Part shown: piece by piece, positions 8,985-20,605 of the stretch | Layout of the letters: every line of letters begins with the position of its first letter | How positions within the stretch are numbered: position 1 is the stretch's first letter | DNA from: Turnera subulata | Taxonomy: Eukaryota > Streptophyta > Magnoliopsida > Malpighiales > Passifloraceae | DNA: 64,000 nt | Assembly (NCBI GenBank): GCA_028386065.3 | Contig: JAKUCV010000303.1 | Span: 2,833 to 66,832 of the forward strand | Direction: 5' to 3' | Translations under genes and position numbers: made by a program | The notes under the pieces: generated by a model | The model's database searches: none | What the model was told of the DNA's origin: nothing | The model's input: the letters and a program-made list of their open reading frames with translations, nothing else

Positions 8985-11889
8985 TGTAACGACCCGGGTA
9001 AAATTTTCGTTATTTTTACCAAGTTTTTTTGACTTTTACGGTGGTTAATAAAATTTTATCGTGGTTAATCAAGAATTTTGCCAATGCGAATCATTTTTCA
9101 TTATTTTCACTATTATGTTTACTACTCTCAAAATTTTTATTATTGTTATTATTGTTACCATTATTATTACTTTTACCATTATTATTACTATTTTCCTAAT
9201 CAACATTAATAATAATACTCTTATTATTAATGTGCTGGGATATTTTTGTAGCATAATTTATCGATTGTAATTTAAAAAGAAATTTTTTCTTTTATTTCCA
9301 TGATATTTAATAAATTAATCTTTGGAGATTTATTTTGAATTTTATAAAAGAATGATTGTTAAATCATATTTATGTTTTATAAAGATTAAGTTAAAATGTT
9401 AAACACAAGGTTTAGTGTAGTTTCGTCCGATACAACGTAGTTTTGGCGAAGCCAAAACATAAAACACAAACCAGGCTGCGTTTTGACCAAGGCTGTTGAC
9501 TGTGGCTTGAGGACGTCCAAAACGACGTCGTTTTGTGTGTCGGCAAGGCACAATCATTTTCCTGACAGCCCATACCTTCATTTCTTTTTCTCCTTTTCCA
9601 ATTTCCTTCCCTGTCTTCTTTTTTCCTTTCACCGACCCTACCCTCCCTTTCTTTTCCATTTCTTCTCTTCTTTTCTCTTTGTCTTCTTCCTCCCTTCATC
9701 CTCTTTAATTCTCTCCTCCCTTCAACCCGATTCTTACACCTCCCCTGCAACCATCTTCTCCTTCTGCTCCCTTCCCCTCCCACACGCTGCTCTCTCTCTT
9801 TCACCACATAAACACACCGCCTCAACTTTCCTTCCTCCTCCTCTCCTTCACTGCGCCGCCGACCCGAGACCACCATCCACAAACCCGACCGCCACCAGCT
9901 CACCTCCATCTATTCCTCCTTCATCTTCCTCCACCCATCGCCGCCGTCTTGGATCGTCACTCCACCACACCGAGTCGCGGTGCCAACTCGTTTCCTCTTC
10001 CTCTACCTCTGCTCGTGACCGCCGCCTTCCCTCCAGTGCCGTTGCAACTGGACGCCGCCGTCACCTGATGAGTACGACGCCACCGAGAATGGAAACAGGC
10101 CTCGCTGCTATTGTCGAGGGACAGAGCACTGACCACGACCGAGCACAGAGGCCGATCCGCCTCTCACCGTCACCGCTGCGTGGATGCGTGGGTAAGAATC
10201 ACGGCGACCCTTGCCCCTTTCTCCTCTGCCGTTTCTTTCCTTTACTTTCCTTTAACCCGATTCATGTCGGATTGACCGAGTTTGGGTTGTTTGTTTGATC
10301 GGTGTGTCTTGCGATGAGGGTTGGATGGCGTTGATGATGATTCTGTGGCCGTGGGGTTGCTGCTCACGGGTGACGGTGGTGTTGCTGCTGTTGTTATTGG
10401 TTGTGTAGGCATGGACAGTAGCAGAGAAGGTGCTGTTTCCGTGAACAACTCTTCGATTCGGTGAACAGTACCTTGGCCGGATTCCGGCAAGTTTCCAGTG
10501 TCTCGAGTATTTTTCAAGCGAGCTCGGAAACGGACCTTTGGGTAAATCCCGAGCCTTTTGACTATCCATGCACTAACGGACCTTTGGACGATAACGAACC
10601 CGGACTTTTAACGTTTTTAATTAAAATGATGATTTTATTTGATTAATCAAATACTAACTTAATTCTATTTATGTTTTATTTACTTTCAGTATTTTTGATT
10701 TATAATTTCATTTCCAATTGGGTTATTAAATGGCCCATGGTATTTTTCGGTTTAATTTCATTTACGTTTTACCTGGGCTCGTACAAGGCCCATTGTATTT
10801 AACTTTCAGTTATTTAATTTTAATTGGGCTAATTAATAAAAGGCCCATGTTGTTATTATGTCTCTTATTTAATTTTCAAAATTATGTTAATATTAGATTT
10901 ATCCTCCGTTGGGCTAAACGTTCGCCTATCGAGCTTAATTCCCAAATTTCCTTAACTGTGTTTTAAATTGAATTTATATTGTAAAAGGCCTATATATAAA
11001 TATGTATTGTTATTATATTCACTTCCGTATTCCTACGCTAAAATAATATTAGACCTATACCTTATTTTAATTACTAAATTTTAATCTTATACAAGTATAT
11101 ACATATATATCGTATAACGTATTGCAACTATTTTCACTGGCTTAGATATTGCTAGACTATATTTTTATTTATCTAACGATTATAGCTTTATGTATATATG
11201 TACTTACGATTATATAAGATTTACTAAAGGTATATATATTTTACAATGATTATATCTTCTAGTTAGTATATGTATATATAGATGGGTCATAACTTGATTT
11301 AGTTACAATATAAATTTTTATGAATAATTATATATGTCTAATATATATATCCAGCATGAAATTTATTAATGGTTATATTATGTTCTGTTAATGGTAATAT
11401 TATTGTTTTTTTTAAAGAAAAACTATCAATAATATCGTTTTACTACACTCTATTGATTTCGCCTATTGATTTTATTATTACTATAAGCTATATTAACCTA
11501 ACCTCTTATTATGTACGTGCTTTACTAAATATTAAATAACCGACATATTATTATTATTATTAAATTTACTGTATTTATTAATACTTTACTCGGAATAATT
11601 ATCTTATGAGGTACTATTGACCTCATATTAAAGACTACGAGTATTCTATGTGTTATAATTACTTTACAACTGTAAAGCAACGTATAATGGAAACGATCAT
11701 GGAACGACGATAACGATGTAATTGTGGATAAGCAGAATAATAAAAATTAACCTCATGCATTACATTTTCTGATGTGCATCGTATGTGATTCTATGTGTTG
11801 ATATGATATAGGGTCAGATAAATCCATATGGATTATTTGTTGGTTCAGAGACATACCAGGTGAGGATATAAACTTATAAACTTCGGTAT

Positions 11890-12190
11890 GCTGCCTGTGA
11901 TACTCGAGCTATTTTTTGAATTGTTAGTATTTTGTTCGTATTGTTGATACTTTCTTTGATTATGATATACTGGATCCTACTGCACTGCCTACTGTGATAT
12001 CTGGACTATGTGTGCTTGGTGACTATTGCAGTTTGTATAATTGTGTGGGGTCGGTTGAGACTTGTAATTTGATAATGAGGATAAGTAAATATTAATATAC
12101 TGCCCGTAATATCAAGTTGTTGTTTGAACTATTTGATATTGTGTTCGTATTGCTGATGCTTGCCTTGATTATGTTGTGAACCCTGATATG
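11890..12190. repeat. Imperfect tandem duplication (about 210 bp) in solo LTR
   Basis: The stretch ATATACTGCCTGTGATA to about 11975 is repeated in diverged form from about 12100 (TACTGCCCGTAATATCAAG). Both copies share TTTTGTTCGTATTG-like and CTTTGATTATG-like segments. Confidence 0.55.
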
Positions 12191-12576
12191 GTCTTTCTGT
12201 TGCTTGAATTGCTTGATTGAACTGCTGTTGGATATGACTTCTGTGATTAATATTGTTGGGTTGTTTCGGTTTATTGATGATGATAGACTGTTAGCAGAGG
12301 TTTGGTCTGTTAGCTGTGGTCTAGGTTTGATATCTTGAGAAGGTCTACTAGAATGATATTCTGAACTATGGAGTTATTTGAGCCTTATGGTTGTTGTTAT
12401 GGTTTGTTGTTGGAGGGTTTGTTTGTTAATTGAGGTCTAGGTTGAATGATTTTAGTTATGGAACAATTGGAGTTTTGTTGGAATGATGATGACTAAAGTG
12501 TCACGTGGTGAGTTGAGGTACGATCAGATAGTTAGAGACTGTTCTGTGGTGGCCATGATTGGTTTACTTATGATAA

Positions 12577-12690
12577 GCATGTCTATGCTTGGGATGTCTA
12601 TCCTGTGATTGATATTTGGGATGTCTATCCCTGGGTTCTATTTGGGATGTCTATCCCGTGATTGATATTTGGGATGTCTATCCCTGGGTT
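12577..12690 (+). repeat. GGGATGTCTATCC minisatellite in solo LTR
   Basis: Four copies of GGGATGTCTATCC start at 12591, 12618, 12644 and 12671, a period of 26-27 bp. They lie just before the shared LTR landmark GGTACGACCCTAGCTT (12729). The unit matches the reverse complement of the array at 6362-6440. Confidence 0.9.
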
Positions 12691-13535
12691 CTCTTTTGAT
12701 CTGGCACCCGGAATATGTTGATAACCTGGTACGACCCTAGCTTATCCCGCGACAGGCCCAGTGATTTGTGAGATTTGATTTTGGTACGGCCAGAGGCGGT
12801 AGTTTGGGACCGCAACGACCCTGTGGTTATGATTTGGCCCATAACGGCCTTGGACCCCTAACGGTCAGGTGTTGTTATTTTTACCGCGGCATGACCAACA
12901 TTTGATTCGGGGATTCTATTGGAGAAAATTGGTTAGAATAACTTGGGAGTTTAGTATCAGGAGATCTCTTGGTATGACCCGATTGGGTGTGGGGAAGTGG
13001 AGTCACATTGTTGTTATCGATGTTATTCGTGATGAAATGATTTTGAGTAGTGTTACTCCTGCTTGATGGTTATTGTAATTGGTTGTAATTGTGATCACTC
13101 TATTGCCACTACTGTATGTGCATTGTTGTGTCTATATTGTTATTCTGATAATTTCTTCTCCTGTCCTGATGCTCTTGGATTTGATGCTTGGTGTTATTAC
13201 GCTTGCTTGTATACTTCGGTTTATTTGTTTATCGGTGAGACAGTGGTTGGTCTCACCCCTCACACAGTCCTTGCAGGGTCGATCAGGATAGCATTCCGGC
13301 GGCTGCAGTGTACCCTTGAGCAGGACTCGGATCCATTAGTTGCATCGGGCTTTGCATATGTTGTCTCTGAGTTTATAAATACTTCCGCTGTGCTATGGGT
13401 GACATGATATTATTATTATCTTTGGGCCATTGAGCCGATTTTCTGTTGTATTTATACAGTTTGTGCCACGTATCGGTACTGTTGTATGGTAATTACTGTT
13501 TGTTAGGTAAATTTGGGTCGGGGTATTTCAGGTAT

Positions 13536-14289
13536 TATGTAGACAAATAGAATGGAAGGAAAGTAGATGTTTTTAATAATAAAGCACAATGTCATGGGAA
13601 AAAATGGCAATGGGTTGACCAGTACAAATCAACGAATGATTTAATGAAAATTCTAAATGATTAAGATATATAGTATAAACTTATGAAAAAATTAATGCTT
13701 AATATATAATAGGTATCTGATAAGACTTCAAATATGTATTTGTTACTTTATTTGGCGTGGCAAACGAAGTAATCTAATGTAACCTCATGCGTCTAATGTT
13801 AAGGTAAATAATTAATACAAATTGATAATTAAATAATTAAATTTGAACAATTACTAACAAATTTAATTATTTGAAATATTTTGCACACAAATGAAAATAT
13901 TGAAAAGCTGATCAATTGTCAAAATAAACTTTATATTTTCTTTAATAAAGATGAATAAAGTTAATGAAAGGAATATAAAGAGAAGAAAATTTGATGTTGC
14001 GAACTACGATTTGCAAGTTCAGAGTTAAAACAGGAAAAGAAAGAATCTTGATTTGCATTGAAAAATGGAGATAACTACTCACAGCCGAATTTGAAAAAAA
14101 TTAGAAGGAAAAGAAATAAATTATTATTTCTTGCTTCTAAAACACTTTTACTATAATTAATAATTCAATAATTTTTCTTTGGACAATGTTAGTATTTTAT
14201 TATTATATTACGAAATTTTATTTTTAACAATTACTATTTACACTGTATATTGATTACTTTTGGAAATTCATAATTTAAAAAAATAATAT
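13536..14289. other. AT-rich sequence, probable Helitron interior
   Basis: No coding sequence or RNA gene is visible. The stretch leads directly into the Helitron-type 3' end at 14290-14323, so it is probably the body of a non-autonomous Helitron into which the 4.5 kb LTR was inserted. No Rep/helicase motif is present. Confidence 0.4.
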
Positions 14290-14323
14290 TACACCACGTG
14301 CGAGGCACGTGCACAAAAACTAG
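14290..14323 (+). mobile_element. Helitron 3' terminus
   Basis: A 7-bp perfect stem CACGTGC/GCACGTG (14295-14301 and 14305-14311) with a GAG loop is followed after 8 bases by CTAG and then T (14320-14324). A subterminal hairpin, then CTRR, then a T flank is the defining 3' signature of Helitrons, rolling-circle DNA transposons. The 5' TC end could not be placed and probably lies left of the LTR at 8985. Confidence 0.7.
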
Positions 14324-14566
14324 TAACCAATAAAAGAATATAACTAAAATAGAGATTTTTAAAAGTAAAAAACTTGGTTACTGAATGGAAAGGTTTAGGA
14401 CTTAGAAAGTGGTTAACCCGATGATTCCACCCTCTACGACATTAATTTGGATCCCTGACTTGTTTCTTGGCGCCTACATGGTTTAGCAGGCTAGTTGTTC
14501 TCGAGACCGACGACTAGTACAGTAACATGGTTAGTGGTTAGGATACTTACAATACATATGATACGG

Positions 14567-15314
14567 ACTAATGCCTTTTTTGGTACCTGTGTTGCTCTTA
14601 AATATCACAATTCATACCTGTATTTTAATTTGGTCACATTTCATCCCTCAATTAAGCCCGATTAGCCTATTTTGGTTATTTTGACCGTTTTACCCCTTAA
14701 ATCAATCACGTTTCAGTTTTTTCACCAGGGTTCTTCACCTAATCGACCCGAAACCCAGTGTATACCTAAAGCCTAACAAAAACCCAACCCGAGCTGAACA
14801 ATTTTTAAAAATATTAGTTTTATTTTTTATTTTATTTTATTTTATTATTTTCTTTTATAAAAAAATTAATTCTAAAAATAGACATTTCTTTTCGTTCTAG
14901 TAATCTGCAATCTATTTTTAGTTTTAAAAATAGATATTTGGGTTATTGGGTGGGAAGGTGTTTGGGTTGAAAAGAAAATAGATTGTAGATTACTAGAACG
15001 AAAAGAAATATCTATTTTTAGAATTAAAATTTTTAGAAAAGGGGAAATAATAAAATAGAAAAAGGAAAATAATAAAAATTGTCTAGTTTGGGTCAGGTTT
15101 CGGTTCGGCTTTAGGTATCCACCAGGTTTCGGGTCGGTTAGGTGAAGAATCCGGGTGAAAAAAAACAACATGTCATTGATTTAAGGGGTAAAACGGTCAA
15201 AATAACCAAATTAGACACATCCGACTTAATTGAGGGATGAAATGTAACCAAATTAAAATACAGGTATAAATTGTGATAATCAAGAGCAATACAAGTATCA
15301 AAAAAGGCATTAGT
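14567..15314. mobile_element. Foldback DNA element with arms of about 350 bp
   Basis: The unit begins ACTAATGCCTTTTTTGGTACC and ends with the inverted form, TTTTTTGATACTTG read backwards, finishing GGCATTAGT. The two arms (about 14567-14925 and 14975-15314) pair along nearly their full length, leaving a loop of roughly 50 bp. Shared blocks include GACCGTTTTACCCCTTAAAT and CGTTCTAGTAATCTGCA with their complements. There is no transposase. No clear target duplication is seen: the flanks ATGATACGG and TCAAGGAGA do not match, and a TA duplication would fit a shorter terminus. The 99-codon open frame inside an arm is spurious. Confidence 0.75.
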
Positions 15315-16488
15315 TCAAGGAGATGGGAGGGCTGTGTGAAGATTGATCCCTATCACCAAGGAGGCCCAACAAGTTGCACTCCCGCTACCTGATGGTGGCC
15401 TGGCTCGAAAAGTTTAGTATCCGCTTCTGGTAGACTAACTTATTATCCGGTAACTTGCTCTTATGTGTAGACTGTGTTGTCGAGGGAAGAGATTAGAGAG
15501 TTAAACATGCCGAGTAAACATCAAACACAGTATCAACAAGGATTGGCTGATTTCAAGAAAATTGTTGTTCTCATATCAACAATGTTGTCTCACATTCAAT
15601 GCCTTGATGGGGGATTGATATGCTGGTGAATTGGTGAACGACACCATTCAAACCAAAACTACAACAGCTAAAGAATAAAAATTAGTTCGAAGTTTACCAA
15701 AACACGAATAAAAGGGACAAGTAGACAATTACCACAACTAAACTACAACTTGCAACGTAACCTGCAGGGGAGTGGTTAGTACTTGCCACCCCTCCAAGCC
15801 TCAAGTTTGAGTCTCATTGTGTACAAAGCAATTACAACTTCCGATGACTACACTTCTTCCAAACAAACTAATCTGCCGTAAAGGAACAATGACTTACAAC
15901 TATCTATTCTAGAGTAACATGTAAGATTATCAGCCTGACAAAAGTAGCCGAATCCTCTTCTGCTTCAGCTCATAAAGTTACTCCAGTTGTTCTTTGTGTG
16001 CAAACAGTCTTATCTTTTCCGTCAAAGGATAGATCGGGATGAACAAACAGGAGCAACCATACGTTATGCATATGGTCCTTTTCATTAGTAGTGCTACAGA
16101 GTTGAGCAGAGCAGGACCTGAGACATAGCAGAATGGTTAAAAGATGGACAATTTTTGGTAACTAATCCAGCAGGCACTTCAAAGGCAGTTTTGTTTAGCT
16201 TTCTGTGTGTGATGACTAAGCGTGCCCGTTGGGTAAACGAAATCTGTCAAATCCATAAAACCAGAAAATTAAAAACAGCTCTTAAAAGATCAGGGGCCAA
16301 AAGGGTAAAAACTCAAAAACATTGAACATTACTTGAAAGGAAAAAAAAAAACTTTTATTTTTTTTGTTTTTGAATTGGTATGATCATCTCAACTACAATA
16401 CCACTCTGTGTTTAGGTGCAATGTGTCTTATGAGTTAAAATGTTGCTTAATGTTGAGCATTGATTTTGGTATAAAAGCTTACCTGATA
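15315..16488. other. Intergenic region downstream of MRF
   Basis: There is no gene. A SINE-like patch lies at about 15761-15820; otherwise this is AT-rich single-copy-looking sequence. The last few hundred bases probably contain the 3' UTR of the minus-strand MA3 gene. Confidence 0.5.
15761..15820 (+). repeat. Possible tRNA-derived SINE head
   Basis: GGGGAGTGGTTAGTACTTG resembles a tRNA A box, and CAAGTTTGAGTCTC, 30 bases on, resembles a B box (GGTTCGANTCC). Spacing suits a tRNA-derived polymerase III promoter. No tail or target duplication was identified, so this is tentative. Confidence 0.35.
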
Positions 16489-18980
16489 TTATAGACAATT
16501 ACCATTCTCTACGGTATATCCTGATTTGCTGAAACAAAATGAGGAATCTAACCACCCTGCAAGCTTAGCTTTGTCAACATAAACTGTGAATTGTTTCTCG
16601 GCATCGGGCACATCTAACGCCAAGTCATCAAGAGATTCTGCCACCCTTCCAAAACCCTTCATCATCTGGTAAGAGGTTATGAGCCCTGAATGGAAGCATT
16701 CGTTAAGTAAGTCCCACAGTCTTTCATTCCTTTTCTCAATGAGCGTTACCATTGCTTTCTTCACAACCTCGTGGTGAAAAAATGGCATTGCCAATTCTTT
16801 TATGCAGCGACATGCTTCCCTTTTATCTCCTCCAGAATCAAACTCCTCGAGAAGCTTTTTAATTTGGTCCTTGACATCCTCAACAGCCCATCCTGGAATA
16901 CTACCTCCGCCACCACCCCAGCACCTTAATATCCGTTCTCCAGAAAGTCGAGCATTTAGCAACGACTTTGCCATCTGAAGGACTTTGCTCCCTATTGAAT
17001 CTGATCCGAAGAAATGGTTTGCAATTTCTTCTAGGTGTTGTGGTGACAATACTTCATCCACCACAGCTCTAGCCAAAAACATTGCAAGATCATCAAAAAC
17101 AACAGGATGATCCAGCACCGTGTCATCTGCCGCTTCTATCAGCATAATAAACCCATTAGCAACATCATCGGATGGGAAACACAATGATGACAGCAAAACA
17201 GAAGCCATTTCCTTCTCCCTGTTCTTCCTATCCATTGCTAAGGTTATCAGCCTTTTAACAAAGATAGCGTTCAGCTCTGCTGAACAACTGCTGTTCTCCG
17301 ATTCAAGACAACTGCTAACCTCAGAAATATCACCAGACAAGAAATATTCTCGGATAATGGACTGAGCATTCATCTTGAATGTCTTAGTAGCATTGTCTTC
17401 CAAGGACTTTTTTGTTGGTGAGAGGGAGACCGATTTTAAAGACGAAGCAGATAACCAACCCTCTGATGCTGCCTTGGAGATTAAAGACTGCAATATCCTT
17501 CGTGCATTGGGGATGTCAAGCGACAAGTCATCTACAGCATCAATTATTCGATTAAATCCTTTGGATACTTGGCTTGAATTTATCAAGCCTTCTTCTGCAG
17601 CTCCCTTTAACAAATCCAGTAGCCTGTCTTCTGCCTGGTGCTTCTCCATTGACATTATAAGAGCCCGTTTAACTATTTCATGATGGAAGAAAGGAACTTT
17701 TAATTCCTTGATGCACCTCGATGCCTCTTTCTTGTCACCACTCACAACATACTCCACCAACAAATTGTTAATTTTTGCCTTCACATCCTCCACTGTTTTA
17801 TTCATGCTACTCCCCCATCGCCGCTCAATGAATTCTGCATGAAGTGGTGTCGCCAAGCGTTTTTCGGCTTCTTTTAACACATCAACTCCCTTGGAATCAG
17901 CAGGCAAGGAAGCCATTTGCTTCTTCAAGAATGCAGGCGGGAGTATGTCATCAACTACAGCTCTGGCGATGAACAATGCAAGTACATCAACAGTGTCAGG
18001 TATATCAACAATCAAGTCATCTGCAGATTCCACCAATTTGCAAAAGCCTTGGTAGAGCTGAGAAGGGTCAATGACGTCAGAGTAAAGTGCAGACAACAGA
18101 ACAGCAGCCATTTCCTTCTCCTTGTCATGCCTGTCCATGGCCATTGAGACGAGTTTTTTAACAAAATAAAAGTTAAACCCAGGCATGCCCAGTTCTCTTA
18201 TTTCATTGGCTGTTGAAGCAACATCATCAGTTGCAAAATATTCCTCCACAATTACTGTAGCTTTCTTCTTGTAGTTGTCAAAATCTACGGTCAATCTTCT
18301 CGAAGTTGAGGGGTCGCGTTCCTGCAAGCAAGCAACAATGTCTGCAATTTCTGAAAAATGCACAAAAACCACCCAAAAACAGCTTTGCAGCCTCTCTTTT
18401 TTCTTGGGCTAAGTTACGGAATTTTAACTCCAATAATGCAGCAAAGTCGGATGTTTTTATAGTCACCTACCTCATTACTATCATAGTTTGGGTCGCTAGG
18501 ATCAAGAGAATTGTGGTCATCAACATCAAGTAGTCCTCCCCATGTTCCTTTCCCCCCAGACCCACCTGCACATAACACAGATATATCTTTAACCAGTTCA
18601 GATCGTATGTTTCTGATAAATAATAAAAACATGAAAAGAGTAACAAATCAATAGAACACACCATACGTGCGTTCCTGCTAGAACATTAAAAAAACTTGAA
18701 AAAAATCTCTGTAATTGTGGATTCTGATCATAACAAATTTGGGGAGTTAATAAATAAAAGGAAAGGAGTGATTACCTTTTTTAGGGTGACCGGATTTAGG
18801 AGAATTAGAATGCCTATGATCATGTTTCACTGGACTTCCCTTGCCTTGCCTTGGGGATTTTGGGGACTTGCAATTCGCGGAGATCTGCAACGGAGAAGTA
18901 GACAGTGGATCTAAACTCTCCGAAGCTGACCGTGCTAGCTCTTGATGCTCCTTGGATACAAATCCATCAGTGAACTCCAT
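16489..18980 (-). CDS. MRF: MA3 domain-containing translation regulatory factor (MRF type), three coding exons
   Basis: Coding exons on the minus strand are 18980-18776, 18565-18467 and 18350-16489, together 2166 bp and 721 residues. The start is the ATG at 18980 (MEFTDGFVSKEHQELARSAS); the codon upstream in frame is TTG. For exon 2 the donor at 18466 is preferred over one four bases earlier, because only it joins exon 3 in frame. The protein has a Ser/Lys-rich N terminus, a GGKGTWGGLLDVDD motif, then four MA3 repeats at about residues 127-245, 287-405, 430-545 and 590-705, each with the paired R-C-I-K-EL and FFHHE-type signature. MA3 domains bind eIF4A. The plant MRF family (four MA3 repeats, about 700 residues) links TOR signalling to translation under energy stress. 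Length and domain count are normal. Confidence 0.93.
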
Positions 18981-20037
18981 CTTCTTCTTCTTCACACTCA
19001 ATCTCTAATTAAAAACTACTACAATATTATAATCACTCTTACATCACATACAACTTAGGAAACAAAAAAAAAAACCCACATCACTTTAACAACACGAATT
19101 ACAAAAATTCACTGCGGGAATCATGGGCACATCTCTGGCCATCAGTTTTGTAATTACAGGAAAAACCTGGAAATTATGTGATGGGCGAAGAAAGTGTATG
19201 TGTAGCTTTCATTTTTCTTTCTTTTATTGGGAGAAGAAACTGGGGTACGTACGTAGTTCACCAGAGTGACACTGCACCCTGGCGATCAGGATTGTTAAAC
19301 AAAGATGGGAGCAAGCAAGCAATTAATTAATTTAGGGTTGGGATGATAAAAATGTAATTTGCATAGCTCTTTTTTGTTGCCCTTGTTTTTACTTACAAAG
19401 AGGAAGAAGAATAAAAAGGCAGTTGTAGTGGGGAATGAGTCAGTTACGTTTTCAGTTATGGATCAAAGCCGGATGTGAAGGGAAAGGAGGTTGGGTTGAG
19501 AGGGCCACGCCCACAAGTTGTGCCTTTTCAAATGGCGTAACATCGCGCGGGAGACTCGTCCTTCTCCTAACCAAAAAAAACCCTTTGACATACTTGTTAG
19601 TTATAACTTATAGCCTACCATTTACCAATTAATTCACCACGACTTTAAAAAAATCCGGAATTAGAAAATTTCCCGCAAAGAATTTTAGATGCCAATTATC
19701 CTACTACGATACCATGAGTGAGTTATATACTATTTGGTGAATTTTGATGGTGGCTTACGTCAATTACGAGTAAAGAAAAGAGTTCATGGAGTTAAATGCA
19801 TTTTAACACCCCCTCTCCGGTGGTGTTTTAGATACCCTTATTTAATATTAATAATAAAAAATAATAAATGAAGTGTTAAATAATAATGAATGATATGTAG
19901 TCTCTTATAATAATTCTTTTAGTATAGAACTTCACCATAATACTCTCTTAAACCACACGGAGTCGATCTAATTATTTTTGATAAAAAACCACACGAAATT
20001 GATCTAATTATTAATATAAAGGAATACTAATAATCTA
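18981..20037. other. MRF 5' flank and intergenic AT-rich sequence
   Basis: The first 200-300 bases upstream of 18980 should hold the MRF leader and promoter; CT-rich and A-rich runs are visible but no unambiguous TATA box. From about 19,800 the sequence turns very AT-rich and resembles Helitron bodies (ATAATGAATGATATGTAG, and again ATAATGAGTGATACGTCA). No gene was found. Confidence 0.45.
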
Positions 20038-20090
20038 TCTACACAATCTATCTATATCTATACGTACTATATATAAAAGCACGAACTTAA
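20038..20090 (+). repeat. Possible Helitron 5' end
   Basis: ATCTATCTACACAATCTATC leads into ACTATATATAAAAGCACG. A TC start with TCTATA repeats followed by TATATAAAAGCACG is typical of plant Helitron 5' ends. A similar run stands in the opposite orientation at 31108-31165. Simple-repeat origin cannot be excluded. Confidence 0.4.
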
Positions 20091-20605
20091 GAAAACATAC
20101 GAAATTATAGAAATATCCCTATTTAAAATTAATAATAACAAATAATGAGTGATACGTCATATACTAACATGTAGTTTCCTATAATAATTTTTTACTCAGT
20201 TTAATAATTTCCATTTGTTGATGCCATGTTTAATAAACAATTACGCTAAGTGGATCGTGGTATTGTTAGGTTTAGTTAGGTTTAGTCTTCAATTTATATG
20301 TTCTCTATGTAGATTTAATTGGATTTTTAATTTATTACTAATTCGGTTTGAATTTTGGAGGATAGGAAAAGTTAAAATTAGAAATAATCAATGTACGATA
20401 AACTAATAATAATTTATAATTTGTAATTTATTAATTATAATATTAGGACTGATGCCATGTTTAATAATCAGGCTAAATGATTTTTTGATGAGTCCTAAAA
20501 CATATCTTTGAGCCAAGACATAGTTTTATTCAAGCCAATAGTCTTGAGCCTTTTAGCCCATGTGTTTTTCATATTAAATGGTGCTTTTCAAACATTTGGT
20601 TCGCA

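Larger units (their letters stand above)
8985..13530 (+). mobile_element. Giant solo LTR (4546 bp), gypsy Tekay type
   Basis: The segment starts TGTAACGACCCGGGTAAA and ends GGGTCGGGGTATTTCA. It is flanked by the exact 5-bp duplication GGTAT (8980-8984 and 13531-13535). No gag, protease, RT or integrase motif occurs between these ends, so it is a solo LTR despite its length. The first 90 bases are nearly identical to the start of the LTR at 48488-53623. Inside are a pyrimidine-rich and GC-rich block (9560-10210), a long AT-rich part, and a GGGATGTCTATCC array. The 271-codon open frame at 9483-10298 is Ser/Pro-rich low-complexity sequence, not a gene. Confidence 0.9.

Noticed and set aside
9483..10298. 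271-codon plus-strand open frame in the 4.5 kb LTR
   Set aside because: Ser/Pro-rich low-complexity translation of a pyrimidine-rich LTR block with no domain. The other LTRs have similar but unrelated frames at the same place.
13063..13407. 114-codon Cys/Leu-rich frame, possible small membrane protein
   Set aside because: It lies wholly inside the solo LTR and has no family match.
17120..17683. Plus-strand frames opposite the MRF gene
   Set aside because: They are shadows of the MA3 coding exon on the minus strand.
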